Of a DNA stretch of 64,000 nucleotides, positions 46,262 through 55,269 are shown piece by piece. Position 1 is the first letter of the stretch. The number at the start of each line of letters is the position of its first letter. Where the stretch lies: NCBI RefSeq assembly GCF_963677155.1, contig NZ_OY781884.1:790001-854000 (forward strand). Direction: 5' to 3'. This stretch comes from an uncultured Draconibacterium sp. Lineage in GTDB: Bacteria; Bacteroidota; Bacteroidia; Bacteroidales; Prolixibacteraceae. Position numbers and translations under genes: made by a program. The notes beneath the pieces were generated by a model, which saw only the letters and a list, made by a program, of their open reading frames with translations, did not search any database and was not told where the DNA came from.

Positions 46262-47848
46262 TTATGCGAACTTCTTCACAAACGCCAGCAATACCATTAA
46301 TACACTTATAAATACCGAAGTACGGGCGATAAAATTGCCATGTTTCACATAAAAAGTCAGCGTCTCATTTTTGTTGATCGATCCGGCAATAGCAGCTTCG
46401 TGCCACCAATTTGTTGCTTGCAAAACATCGCCACGCTGGTTAATAAAGCATGACGTTCCGGTGTTAGCCGATCGTGCAATGCTTCGCCGCGTTTCAACTG
46501 CACGCAATTGCGAAAACAACAGATGCTGTTTATAACCACGCGAGTTTTTCCACCAGCCATCGTTGGTAATTACAAAAATTACATTGGCTCCTTTTTTTAC
46601 GTAATCTGTCACATACTCACCAAACACCGACTCAAAACAAATTACTGGCGCTATTACCGCTTTTTCGGCTATCAGGTTTGAGGCTTCTTTTTGTCTCCCG
46701 AGCGATCCGGAAGCACCTCCCAAATCAATAAAGTTGTTTTTCAGAAAGGAGAAATATTTTTGAAATGGGACCTTCTCAACACCGGCAACCAGTTTCGATT
46801 TATGGTAGGTCTGTATCTCACCAGCTTTGGAAAAAAGCATAGCCGTATTGTACCGGTCGTAAGTTACGCCGTTGTTGTGCTGTGCCGAATAGGTAATATC
46901 TTCTTCATTGAGATACACTTCATATGACGAAACACCAAAAACCAGTTCCGTGTTTTCATACTTTTGAAGAAAACTTTCCAGACGGTTTAAAAATGTATTT
47001 GATTCAAAAGTGGCTTCATTCCAAAGTGTTTGATGCTCAAACAAAGTTTCCGGTCCAATAATAAAGTCAGTAGTATCGGTCGTTACTTCGGAGGCCAAAC
47101 GCAGAAAATCATCCAACTTTTGCGTTTCTGCTTCCATATCAAACTTTTCATTATACGGATCGACATTGGGTTGTACTATGGCAACGTTTATTGGATTTTC
47201 GTTTTCCTTGTATGACAAATACATCTGAAAGGAAATGATAAGCGGCACGATCACCAAAACCAGTAATACTATTGAGCTGGTAACCGTTTTTTTCAGTGGA
47301 CTTTTTAACTGAATATTGCTCAATAATTGAAACAGAAAAAGATTGACAAGAAGAATCCAAAGCGTTCCGCCAAAAGTTCCCGTATATTCATACCACTGAA
47401 TGATTTTAACAGTATTGGCCAATACACTTCCCAATTGCAGGCAAGGCCATTCAATGTCCCATTTAAACTGCAGGTATTCGAGTGAAATTACAAATACTAC
47501 CAGCGAAATATAACCCAGCGGCGACGATAATTTTCTTCGAATAGAATGAGCCACCCACCAAACCAACGACATTAGGAAAGCATTGAAGATCATGGCAGCC
47601 CCCACTCCTACCAGCGACACTTTAGTCATCCACCAGGATGCCAAAACATTCCAAATTAATGCAGCAAGAAACACATGCCCCCATAACGAAACGGGCGGAA
47701 AACCTTCTTTATACTTAAAAAAGAAATTTTCGAGGTAAAGTAGCGGAATAAATGCAACAAAAAGCACCCAGCCGGGAAATCCGAGCCAGGGTAAACTTAA
47801 CAGTACACCGGTACTAAGCGAAAGTAATAGCCTGTGAAAGCGTTTCAT
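46262..47848 (-). CDS. lnt: Apolipoprotein N-acyltransferase
   Basis: 528 aa with ATG at 47848; an in-frame ATG at 47923 would overlap the upstream gene and precede the natural membrane start, so it is not used. N-terminal membrane segments cover about 1-215, followed by a periplasmic nitrilase domain. The catalytic residues are visible: Glu267 (IIGPETLF), Lys350 (YHKSKLVAG) and Cys404 (APVICFESVFG). Lnt adds the third acyl chain to lipoproteins, consistent with the many lipoproteins in the window. It follows the metallophosphatase gene after 13 nt. Confidence 0.93.
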   Translation of the reverse strand: MKRFHRLLLSLSTGVLLSLPWLGFPGWVLFVAFIPLLYLENFFFKYKEGFPPVSLWGHVFLAALIWNVLASWWMTKVSLVGVGAAMIFNAFLMSLVWWVAHSIRRKLSSPLGYISLVVFVISLEYLQFKWDIEWPCLQLGSVLANTVKIIQWYEYTGTFGGTLWILLVNLFLFQLLSNIQLKSPLKKTVTSSIVLLVLVIVPLIISFQMYLSYKENENPINVAIVQPNVDPYNEKFDMEAETQKLDDFLRLASEVTTDTTDFIIGPETLFEHQTLWNEATFESNTFLNRLESFLQKYENTELVFGVSSYEVYLNEEDITYSAQHNNGVTYDRYNTAMLFSKAGEIQTYHKSKLVAGVEKVPFQKYFSFLKNNFIDLGGASGSLGRQKEASNLIAEKAVIAPVICFESVFGEYVTDYVKKGANVIFVITNDGWWKNSRGYKQHLLFSQLRAVETRRSIARSANTGTSCFINQRGDVLQATNWWHEAAIAGSINKNETLTFYVKHGNFIARTSVFISVLMVLLAFVKKFA

Positions 47849-47861
47849 AGGCAATGGAGAA

Positions 47862-48770
47862 TTATAACAGATCGGAATAAACTGCTTTTTTATTCCTTTT
47901 TGATTTTTCGAAAACAAAATCAATCTTCCCTACAACAAGACCAGCCCACCAGGCTTGATTTACAATTACAGGCTGTCCCAGCTTATTCTTTTCCTCCAAC
48001 GGTTTTTCAAGATACGTGTGAGTGTGTCCGCCAATAATTAAATCGGTGTACGATGTTTCTGCGGCAAGATCCATATCGCTTACTTTGTTGTCACGATAAC
48101 GTAATCCTAAATGCGAAAGACAAATTACCAAATCACAATTTTTATCATTCTTCAGGAAACTTTCCATTTTTTGTGCAACAACCAGTGGATCGTTATAAAC
48201 TGTTGCTCCGTAATTCTTCTTTCCAACCAGATTTTCTAACTCGATACCTACTCCGTAAATTCCAATTCTTACACCATCGCGCTTAAAAATCTTATACTCA
48301 GGGAAACTCCCCGATAATATGGTATCCGAAAAATCATAATTCGAAGAAATGATCGGGAATTCGGCATTTGGCAGCGGATCTTTTATGCCCTGCAATCCAT
48401 TATCAAATTCGTGATTACCAATTGTACTTGCATCGTAACCGGCCTCGCTCATCACCTTTAACATCAACTCGCCTTTAAAATAGTTAAAGTAGGGCGTTCC
48501 CTGGAACATATCCCCGGCATCAAGCAACAAGGTGTTGAGATTTTTTTTCCGTTCAAGTGTGGCTAATTTTGCAATTCGTGCCAAACCTCCTCTATTGGCA
48601 TAACGATCATCGGTATCAGTAAATGGCTCAATATGAGAATGAATATCATTGGTATGCAAAATCGATATGGTGGTAAAATCTTCGTGTGCAAATAATTCGT
48701 ATGGTACTGCACCTAAAGTAATTCCGGCTGTTCCGGCGGCTACATTTCGTATAAATCTTCTTCTATCCAT
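47862..48770 (-). CDS. 5'-nucleotidase-type metallophosphatase (catalytic half)
   Basis: 302 aa. A twin-arginine-like signal (MDRRRFIRNVAAGTAGITLG) points to Tat export. Metallophosphoesterase motifs appear in order: ILHTNDIHSH, LLDAGDMFQG, IGNHEFDNG, SHLGLRYRD and IIGGHTHTYL, the two-metal site of UshA-type 5'-nucleotidases. The C-terminal substrate-binding domain is missing here but is encoded by the gene just upstream, whose stop overlaps this start (TAATG). The two chains probably assemble into one periplasmic nucleotidase. Confidence 0.92.
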   Translation of the reverse strand: MDRRRFIRNVAAGTAGITLGAVPYELFAHEDFTTISILHTNDIHSHIEPFTDTDDRYANRGGLARIAKLATLERKKNLNTLLLDAGDMFQGTPYFNYFKGELMLKVMSEAGYDASTIGNHEFDNGLQGIKDPLPNAEFPIISSNYDFSDTILSGSFPEYKIFKRDGVRIGIYGVGIELENLVGKKNYGATVYNDPLVVAQKMESFLKNDKNCDLVICLSHLGLRYRDNKVSDMDLAAETSYTDLIIGGHTHTYLEKPLEEKNKLGQPVIVNQAWWAGLVVGKIDFVFEKSKRNKKAVYSDLL

Positions 48771-49528
48771 TATTTTATCCTCTCATCCAGTTTCGGATTA
48801 ACGTGCTGATTATTATTAGTCAATTCTTCCAGGTAATCAATTATCGCATCACGTATTTTTTCTCCGCTATTTATAAACTGCTCATTTTCTGCTAACATTT
48901 CAAGGCCATCGCCACCAGCTGCCACATAATCGTTTGTAACCAACCAGTAATTTTTATTGAAATCGATTTCCTTTCCGCCTATTTTCACATCGTTCGCTTT
49001 ATCGTTGGCAATAACCATTCGAGCTCCACCAACGCTTCCTCCACCATGATCAGCAATATAATCCATAAAAGCCTGCATTTTGTCTCCCTTCAGTTCAATA
49101 AAAACCAATTCATTCTCGAAAGGCATGAGCTCAAAAATATTGCCCACCGTAATTTCTCCTTTTGGGAGTGATGAGCGTATACCGCCGTAATTAAAAAACG
49201 ACACCGCAGGCGTAAAATTCAATTGATGATCGTTGGCCACTACAGCTCCCTGTTCAAGAAGTAAGTCGGCCAAAAAGTTCGTCAGCAAACTTTCAGGTTT
49301 CTCTTTAACCAATTCTTTTTCAGAAATGGCAAGCATCCGGTTCATATCTTTTTCAAGTATATTTCTGTACGGTGCATAAAGCTTTACAATAGTACTATCC
49401 ATTGTTCCAAGTTCTTCAGACACAGAAATATTCTCAACGTCATAACTTCTTTGAACAAACGCAGTTTTACACGAAAAGGTGAATAAGAGGCAAGTTATTA
49501 ACAACAGGTAGCTGATAGTTTGTCGCAT
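48770..49528 (-). CDS. 5'-nucleotidase C-terminal-domain lipoprotein
   Basis: 252 aa. Lipobox FTFSC (Cys20), so membrane-anchored. The body is the 5_nucleotid_C domain: SLLTNFLADLLLE, FNYGGIRSSLPKGEITVGNI, LPFENELVFIELKG-like strand (MPFENELVFIELKG) and TNDYVAAGGDG, which shape the nucleotide-binding pocket. It carries no metal site of its own. Stop and next start overlap by one base, so it is translationally coupled to the catalytic half. Confidence 0.92.
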   Translation of the reverse strand: MRQTISYLLLITCLLFTFSCKTAFVQRSYDVENISVSEELGTMDSTIVKLYAPYRNILEKDMNRMLAISEKELVKEKPESLLTNFLADLLLEQGAVVANDHQLNFTPAVSFFNYGGIRSSLPKGEITVGNIFELMPFENELVFIELKGDKMQAFMDYIADHGGGSVGGARMVIANDKANDVKIGGKEIDFNKNYWLVTNDYVAAGGDGLEMLAENEQFINSGEKIRDAIIDYLEELTNNNQHVNPKLDERIK

Positions 49529-49603
49529 AAATAAATTATAATTTTTTTCGTTAATCTTATTTTTAGCATTAATGTTGTATAAGGAAACAAAATAGTAGAA
49601 AAC

Positions 49604-50656
49604 ATGTTCGTGTCAAACTTACATATAAAATCATTTGGCAAAATAATTTTAATATTTTTTTTAGTAACATTTCTTGCTCCGGTAAACAGTAGGTCGCAAT
49701 CAAAAGAAGTTGTTGCACTTAAGGGCGATGGAATTTACCGTTTGCTAACCCGATACGGTTTATCATCATCAGAATATATGGATGACTTTATCGCTCTAAA
49801 CAAAAGCAACCTGGGGCGAAATAACACTTTGCTCGCCGGGGTAAAATACAAACTTCCTGATACAGCAGAATTATCGACAACAACAACTACAAGTGCTCCC
49901 CCATCAAAAGGAACCGGGAAAGTACTGCACTACGATATATTTGGAAGTAAATACGCCAATATTGAAATTGAAAGTAACGACCTGAAAGGGGCTGTGTACT
50001 ATCTGGTTGGCGGACATGGAGGCCCTGACCCCGGCGCTGTTGGTAAATATAATGGCTACCACGTTTACGAAGATGAATATGCTTACGATGTTACTTTGCG
50101 CCTGGCACGGAATCTTATTGCCCAGGGAGCCTCAGTTTACCTAATCACCCGTGACAAAAATGACGGAATTCGTGATGACTACAGCCTGAAAGCCGACAAA
50201 GACGAAGTTTGTTATCCGAACTTAAAAATACCGTTGAATCAAACCCGCCGACTTCGTCAACGAACCGATGCGGTGAATAGGCTTTACAAAAAACACAAGG
50301 GGGCATTTCAGCGAATGATTGCGATACATGTCGATTCAAGATCTAAAGGCGAAAATATCGATATCTTTTTCTATCACGACAAACGCAGTGAAACAGGAGA
50401 AAAAGCATGTAAAATTCTTCGCGATACAATTGAAAAGAAATACCACGAAGTTCAGCCTAACCGGGGATACACCGGCACTGTATCAACCCGACCTTTATAC
50501 GTAGTGAGAAATACATGGCCCACAGCAGTATTTATTGAATTGGGCAATATGAACCACCGACGCGATGTAAAACGTTTGGTTATTCCCGACAATCGTCAGG
50601 CGGTGGCTAATTGGCTAACCCTTGGTTTAATAACCGACTATAAAACCAACAAATAA
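49604..50656 (+). CDS. N-acetylmuramoyl-L-alanine amidase (Amidase_3)
   Basis: 350 aa. Signal-anchor segment about 8-30. Residues 36-85 resemble a degenerate LysM-type binding module (GDGIYRLLTRYGLSSSEYMD, LLAGVKYKLP). The catalytic domain runs from about 130 to 345 with zinc ligands His138 (VGGHGGPDPG), Glu158 (YEDEYAYD) and His242 (MIAIHVDS), and catalytic Glu312 (VFIELGNMNH). Cleaves the bond between MurNAc and the stem peptide during cell separation. Single gene, divergent from the nucleotidase operon. Confidence 0.9.
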   Translation: MFVSNLHIKSFGKIILIFFLVTFLAPVNSRSQSKEVVALKGDGIYRLLTRYGLSSSEYMDDFIALNKSNLGRNNTLLAGVKYKLPDTAELSTTTTTSAPPSKGTGKVLHYDIFGSKYANIEIESNDLKGAVYYLVGGHGGPDPGAVGKYNGYHVYEDEYAYDVTLRLARNLIAQGASVYLITRDKNDGIRDDYSLKADKDEVCYPNLKIPLNQTRRLRQRTDAVNRLYKKHKGAFQRMIAIHVDSRSKGENIDIFFYHDKRSETGEKACKILRDTIEKKYHEVQPNRGYTGTVSTRPLYVVRNTWPTAVFIELGNMNHRRDVKRLVIPDNRQAVANWLTLGLITDYKTNK

Positions 50657-50705
50657 CCCGGCTGCTACCCGCTCAACTTAAAATCCAACCGTTTGTTATA
50701 CTTGC

Positions 50706-51077
50706 GTGAAACAACAACAAAGTATAATACTGTTTGATGGCGTTTGCAATCTGTGTAATTCGGCAGTGGATTTAATCCTGAAAAAAGCGCAGGATAAGGA
50801 CTTTGAGTTTGTTGCGCTGCAATCGGATGAAGGACAACAACTATTAAAGGAGTTTGAATTACCGCTTGAAATTAACACTGTAGTGCTCATTCAAAACAAT
50901 CAGACATATTCTAAATCGGAAGCAATACTTGAAATCTGCAAGCACCTAAAAGCTCAGTGGAGCTGGTTGGAAGTATTCAGAATATTACCTAAAAGCTGGC
51001 GCGACAAATTATATCGTTTTGTGGCGAATAACCGCTACAAATGGTTTGGGAAACGAACGAGTTGCCGTAGTTTTTAG
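50706..51077 (+). CDS. DCC-family (DUF393) thiol-disulfide oxidoreductase-like protein
   Basis: 123 aa. The defining DGVCNLC motif is at 11-17 (Cys14, Cys17), with RILPKSWRDKLYRFVANNRYKW at the end of the domain. The family has a thioredoxin-like fold; the redox substrate is unknown. Cytoplasmic. Its 3' end overlaps the convergent DUF4924 gene by 4 nt. Confidence 0.9.
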   Translation: MKQQQSIILFDGVCNLCNSAVDLILKKAQDKDFEFVALQSDEGQQLLKEFELPLEINTVVLIQNNQTYSKSEAILEICKHLKAQWSWLEVFRILPKSWRDKLYRFVANNRYKWFGKRTSCRSF

Positions 51078-51613
51078 AAATCAAAATCGCCGTTTTCGAA
51101 ATCGCGGTACAGTTTCGACAAATCCCCCAACCATTTGCTAATACGTTTTATGGCCTCCAACGTATCAATAGAAATATCTTTTTGTTGCATTTTAAGCAGC
51201 AAAAAACCATAAACAGCTGTGATTCCCAGATCTACATCATTTTTGGCCTCCGAATTTTTCTCTTTCAGCTCCGACACCAGCCCCGCAACAGTTTTATATG
51301 TTTGCACGTACATGCCGTCCTTCGAGGTTTCCATCAGTTTTAAATGAAAATCGTTTACATCGGCTACAAGATTAGTAAGAAACTGAAGATGACCTTTTTC
51401 CCGAATCTGCTCTTTGTCCATCATGAGCACCAAATTGGCATACCAGTCGGTAATGGCAGCTTTTGTTTTATCATCGGCTTTATAACTGGAAACCAAGCGC
51501 TCTTCAATAAGCTCCATATCCATTTTAAAAGCCCTGATCATATCTTCAATTTGATACAAATACAAAATGTATTCAACAATATTCTCTTTTCGTTTTTGTT
51601 TCGCTACAAGCAT
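51074..51613 (-). CDS. DUF4924 family protein
   Basis: 179 aa, all-helical, cytoplasmic. The N-terminus (VAKQKRKENIVEYILYLYQI) and overall length match the Bacteroidota-specific DUF4924 family; the molecular role is unknown. It is convergent with the DCC gene and not obviously part of an operon. Upstream, 51614-51737 holds no gene. Confidence 0.8.
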   Translation of the reverse strand: MLVAKQKRKENIVEYILYLYQIEDMIRAFKMDMELIEERLVSSYKADDKTKAAITDWYANLVLMMDKEQIREKGHLQFLTNLVADVNDFHLKLMETSKDGMYVQTYKTVAGLVSELKEKNSEAKNDVDLGITAVYGFLLLKMQQKDISIDTLEAIKRISKWLGDLSKLYRDFENGDFDF

Positions 51614-51737
51614 AATTTTTGTTTTTGTTTTGATGACTCAAATTACGAGCTGCGAGCAACAAGCATCAAGTATCCAGAAACCAATTCCAGCTAAATTGTT
51701 TACAATTTAACCATTACTCAAACTCAGTCTCTCAATC

Positions 51738-52115
51738 TTACCACTCAAAAAAGTCATCCAAATCGCGACGATCTTTTTTGGTTGGGCGCCCGGTACCTTT
51801 TTCGCGTACACTCCAGCGCATGTTTTTTTGCATCTCGAGCAATTCGGTTTCTTCCGGGGGCGTTACATCCTCAGCAAAATCAGTAACCAATTTGGCTCCC
51901 ATTCTTTTTCCCGAAAGTGCCAACACTTTAAAACTTTTGGTAATTGGCGCTTTCCGCACTTTTATAACCTCTCCCACATGCACTTCTCGCGAGGCTTTTA
52001 TCACAGAATCACCAATTGTTACATGACCTTTTTTACAAGCTTCGGTAGCCTGACTGCGGGTTTTAAAAATCCGCACGGCCCACAACCATTTATCTATGCG
52101 AACTCCTTCAGCCAT
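51738..52115 (-). CDS. hslR: S4-domain RNA-binding protein, Hsp15 type
   Basis: 125 aa. An S4 domain starts at once (RIDKWLWAVRIFKTRSQATE, CKKGHVTIGD), followed by the basic tail usual for Hsp15 (GTGRPTKKDRRDLDDFFEW). Hsp15 binds stalled 50S subunits carrying nascent chains and helps recycle them. It directly abuts pth (stop 52116, start 52115), another factor that clears peptidyl-tRNA, so the pair has a shared theme of ribosome rescue. Confidence 0.9.
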   Translation of the reverse strand: MAEGVRIDKWLWAVRIFKTRSQATEACKKGHVTIGDSVIKASREVHVGEVIKVRKAPITKSFKVLALSGKRMGAKLVTDFAEDVTPPEETELLEMQKNMRWSVREKGTGRPTKKDRRDLDDFFEW

Positions 52116-52679
52116 CTATTTCTTGTTATGAAAATTCATTGTGCGGTCGACACCAATTGTTCCAAAGCTTTTTATTATTTCAATGGAATCGTCGATCTTA
52201 AATGGCATTTCCTTTTGCTCCTCTTTCGACCACTCGCCTAACACATAGTTTACCTGATGGCCCTTATGGAAATCGTCGCCAATACCAAAACGTAAACGGG
52301 CATAATCGTTTCGTCCCAGCACCTGGTTAATGTTTTCGAGCCCGTTGTGTCCGCCGGCTCCACCTTTTGCGCGTACTCTGAGCGTACCAAATGGCAATGC
52401 CAGATCGTCAACCAGCACGAGCATATTTTTTATATCTATCTTTTCTTTTTGCAACCAGTAATTTACTGCCCTCCCACTCAGGTTCATGTAGGTGGTTGGC
52501 TTTAGCAAAATAAACGTTCGGCCTTTGAATTTATATTCAGCCACAAAACCGTAACGCTTATCGCTAAAACTAATATTGGACGCCTCAGCGAGTGCGTCCA
52601 ATATTTGAAAGCCAATATTATGGCGAGTATTTTTATATTCTGGTCCTATATTACCGAGTCCGGCAATTAAGTATTTCAT
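52116..52679 (-). CDS. pth: Peptidyl-tRNA hydrolase
   Basis: 187 aa. Motifs: GLGNIGPEYKNTRHNIGFQI with the catalytic His, LVLVDDLALPFG with the supporting Asp, and GGAGGHNGLENI for substrate binding. It releases peptides from peptidyl-tRNA that fell off ribosomes. Length is normal for the family. It stands between the L25 gene (65 bp upstream) and hslR (adjacent), a common arrangement of ctc-pth. Confidence 0.95.
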   Translation of the reverse strand: MKYLIAGLGNIGPEYKNTRHNIGFQILDALAEASNISFSDKRYGFVAEYKFKGRTFILLKPTTYMNLSGRAVNYWLQKEKIDIKNMLVLVDDLALPFGTLRVRAKGGAGGHNGLENINQVLGRNDYARLRFGIGDDFHKGHQVNYVLGEWSKEEQKEMPFKIDDSIEIIKSFGTIGVDRTMNFHNKK

Positions 52680-52744
52680 CTGTTTTTCGTTTTATTTCAG
52701 ATGACTCGCCTTGCTAAACAAGACGTATTTCACTTGAATATAAT

Positions 52745-53362
52745 TTATTCTTCTGAAGCTTCAGCTCCTTCAGCTTCTTCTTCATCGTCGTCAGTCATGG
52801 CACCAGCAGCCGATCTTGCAGCCCTTGTAATACCAACACCAACAATAACATTTGATTTAGGATCTAACAGCTCGATACCAGGAATATCCAGGTCAGCCAC
52901 TTTAATACTTTGGCCGATATCAAGTTTTGTTACATCAACATTAATGGTATCTGGTAAATTCGCAGCCAATGCTCTTACGCTCAAACGACGTAGTGTCGTG
53001 TTTAATTTACCACCTTTTCTTAAACCTTTAGCAAAACCTTCGATTTTTACTGGAATGTTGATTTTTACTGGTTTATCATCTTTAATTTCAAGGAAATCGA
53101 TGTGAAGTACCAACTCATCAACCGGGTGCCACTGAATGTCTTGCATAATTGCTTTATGCACGGTACCGTCAATATCAAGGTCGATAAGGTATACACTTGG
53201 CGTATAAACTAATTGTCTTAACTCGGCAAAAGAAACTGCGAAATGAATTGGCTCATTGGCACCGTACAATACTGCAGGAGCTTTCTCTTCTGTACGAAGT
53301 TTTTTTGCGTCTTTTTTTCCAAGAGAACTTCTTAATTCTCCTTTTACTACTACTGATTTCAT
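52745..53362 (-). CDS. rplY: 50S ribosomal protein L25/general stress protein Ctc
   Basis: 205 aa, the long Ctc-type form: the 5S rRNA-binding L25 domain (about 1-90, SLGKKDAKKLRTEEKAPAVL, LYGANEPIHF) plus the C-terminal beta domain (about 95-180) and an acidic Glu/Ala tail after about 185. Binds 5S rRNA in the large subunit. Followed by pth in the same direction and preceded by prs, the frequent prs-ctc-pth order. Confidence 0.94.
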   Translation of the reverse strand: MKSVVVKGELRSSLGKKDAKKLRTEEKAPAVLYGANEPIHFAVSFAELRQLVYTPSVYLIDLDIDGTVHKAIMQDIQWHPVDELVLHIDFLEIKDDKPVKINIPVKIEGFAKGLRKGGKLNTTLRRLSVRALAANLPDTINVDVTKLDIGQSIKVADLDIPGIELLDPKSNVIVGVGITRAARSAAGAMTDDDEEEAEGAEASEE

Positions 53363-53467
53363 TTTAAATAATTTACGTTAATAAATATGGTACTCAGTCC
53401 TCCCTTCCTGTGAGTCGGGCAAACAGCATGCACATCATTAATGCGTCTGCTTATGGAAAAAGCGGTG

Positions 53468-53498
53468 CAAAAATAGAAATTATTTATAATATAACGAA
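53468..53498 (-). promoter_or_regulatory. Putative promoter of the L25 gene
   Basis: On the minus strand TATTTTTG (53468-53475) matches TAnnTTTG, with TTCG (53495-53498) 19 nt upstream, one mismatch to TTTG. It lies about 105 bp before the ATG. This would allow L25 and pth to be transcribed independently of prs. Confidence 0.45.
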
Positions 53499-54421
53499 CT
53501 TATTGACTGATTTTTATAAACTCTGCGAATGGCTTCGCCAAAAGCTTCGGCCGTACAGATATATTTAATTTTATCGCAGCCAGTTTTTGGTTTAATTGAA
53601 TCGGTAAAATATACTTCTTCCAACTCCGATTTTTCAATACGTTCCAAGGCTGGTCCCGACAATACTCCGTGTGCCGCAAAAGCGCGAACACTTCTTGCAC
53701 CTTTTTTCTTCATCAGGTTGGCAGCTTTGGTAATTGTTCCGGCTGTATCAATCATATCGTCAACAATAATTACGTCTTTGTTTTCAACATCACCAATAAC
53801 AGTCATGTTACCCACCTCGTTAGGACGTGCTCTTGTTTTGTGACAAATAACGATACCGGTATTCAACATCTTTGCATACGTATTGGCACGCTTTGTACCA
53901 CCCACATCCGGCGAAGCGATAATTACATTATCCAATCCCATTTTCTCAATAAACGGAACAAAAAGCGTTGATGCATACAAATGATCTACCGGAACATTAA
54001 AAAATCCCTGAATCTGGTCGGCATGCAAATCCATGGTAATCAGCCTGTCGACTCCGGAAACGGAAAGCAGATCGGCAACCAGTTTCGCACCGATAGAAAC
54101 CCTTGGTTTGTCTTTACGATCCTGACGTGCATATCCAAAATAGGGGATTACAGCAATTACTTTGTAAGCGCTGGCACGTTTTGCCGCATCAACCATTAAC
54201 AACAGCTCCAACAGGTTATCGGCAGTAGGAGGAGTAGACTGCACAATAAAAATATGCGAGCCACGAATCGTCTCTTCGTAACAGGGTTCAAATTCGCCGT
54301 CGGCAAAAACCGGGCACGACGAATGCCCCAGATCAACGTCCAGACTATCGCAAATTTTTTCAGTTAGATGTCGGGTTGCTCGTCCGGTAAAAATTTTAAG
54401 TGGGTGAGTTTTCATCTCCAT
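53480..54421 (-). CDS. prs: Ribose-phosphate pyrophosphokinase
   Basis: 313 aa. Contains the Prs hallmarks: YFGYARQDRKDKPRVSIGAK (ATP loop), ITMDLHADQIQGFF and the PRPP loop DVIIVDDMIDTAGTI. It makes PRPP from ribose 5-phosphate and ATP for nucleotide, His and Trp synthesis. Start ATG at 54421; an internal ATG two codons later (Met3) is possible. Followed by rplY and pth. Confidence 0.95.
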   Translation of the reverse strand: MEMKTHPLKIFTGRATRHLTEKICDSLDVDLGHSSCPVFADGEFEPCYEETIRGSHIFIVQSTPPTADNLLELLLMVDAAKRASAYKVIAVIPYFGYARQDRKDKPRVSIGAKLVADLLSVSGVDRLITMDLHADQIQGFFNVPVDHLYASTLFVPFIEKMGLDNVIIASPDVGGTKRANTYAKMLNTGIVICHKTRARPNEVGNMTVIGDVENKDVIIVDDMIDTAGTITKAANLMKKKGARSVRAFAAHGVLSGPALERIEKSELEEVYFTDSIKPKTGCDKIKYICTAEAFGEAIRRVYKNQSISSLYYK

Positions 54422-54556
54422 TTATTTAATGATTTTTTGTTTCAACAAATTGTGTTGGAGTAGATATGGCAAGCTTGTTTGACCGCATTTCAGAAGTAAA
54501 ATTCAGCATTACTTTATATTTCGCCATTTTAATTTCTTTAAACAGTAAAGATTGTG

Positions 54557-54587
54557 CAAAGTTAACAACTTTACATGTTTCTTAAAT
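54557..54587 (-). promoter_or_regulatory. Putative promoter of prs
   Basis: TAACTTTG (54557-54564, minus strand) is a perfect TAnnTTTG -7 box. The expected -33 position (54584-54587) reads ATTT, a weak match. The implied leader is about 130 nt. The 54422-54626 gap holds no other feature. Confidence 0.4.
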
Positions 54588-54626
54588 AATTGTTAGCTCA
54601 TTTAGTTTGTTCAATTCAACGAAAAT

Positions 54627-55223
54627 CTAGTGGGCTTTACTTACCTCATCTATCATTCCAAGAATTTCGTCTTTTCCAATTCCCTTTTCAGCCGAAGATA
54701 TAAAATACCCAGGCATTGTTTCCCAAATTTCAAACATCTTTTCTTCGTAAGCTTTCAAATTGTTTTCCAGCTCCTTTGGTTTCAGCTTATCGGTTTTGGT
54801 AAAAACTATATTAAAAGGAATTTCGCTAATGCCCAGCCATTCCATAAATTCTAGATCAACTTTTTGTGCCTCATGACGCGAATCGATCAATACGAACAGG
54901 CAATAAAGATTTTCTCGTTTCAGGATATAATTTTTGAGCATTTTCTCCCATTTCAACCGCTCGGCTTTCGGAACTTGCGCGTAACCGTAACCAGGCAAAT
55001 CAACCAGATACCACTCTTTGTTGATAAGGAAATGATTGATAAGACGTGTTTTCCCGGGTTTGCCGGAAATTTTTGCCAACGATCTTTTGTTGGTGAGCAT
55101 ATTTATTAACGATGACTTGCCCACATTCGACCGGCCTATAAATGCATACTCCGGCCGATCGGGTGCCGGACATTTTTCTACTGCAGTATTGCTCATCACA
55201 AACTGAGCTTCTTTTATCTCCAT
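54627..55223 (-). CDS. engB: Ribosome biogenesis GTPase EngB/YihA
   Basis: 198 aa. All five GTPase motifs are visible: G1 [10 protein letters not shown]2 within KPGKTRLI, G3 DLPGYGYA, G4 TKTDK and G5 SSAEKGIG. EngB takes part in late 50S assembly and is usually essential. Next upstream is manA, 46 bp away in the same direction. Confidence 0.95.
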   Translation of the reverse strand: MEIKEAQFVMSNTAVEKCPAPDRPEYAFIGRSNVGKSSLINMLTNKRSLAKISGKPGKTRLINHFLINKEWYLVDLPGYGYAQVPKAERLKWEKMLKNYILKRENLYCLFVLIDSRHEAQKVDLEFMEWLGISEIPFNIVFTKTDKLKPKELENNLKAYEEKMFEIWETMPGYFISSAEKGIGKDEILGMIDEVSKAH

Positions 55224-55269
55224 AAGAGGTACGTTTTTAGAATGATTTCTTAAGGTAAGAAATATTCTC

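Noticed and set aside
47849-47923. Longer lnt start at 47923
   Set aside because: It would overlap the end of the upstream gene and add a polar stretch before the first membrane helix. The ATG at 47848 gives Glu267 at the same number as in the E. coli enzyme.
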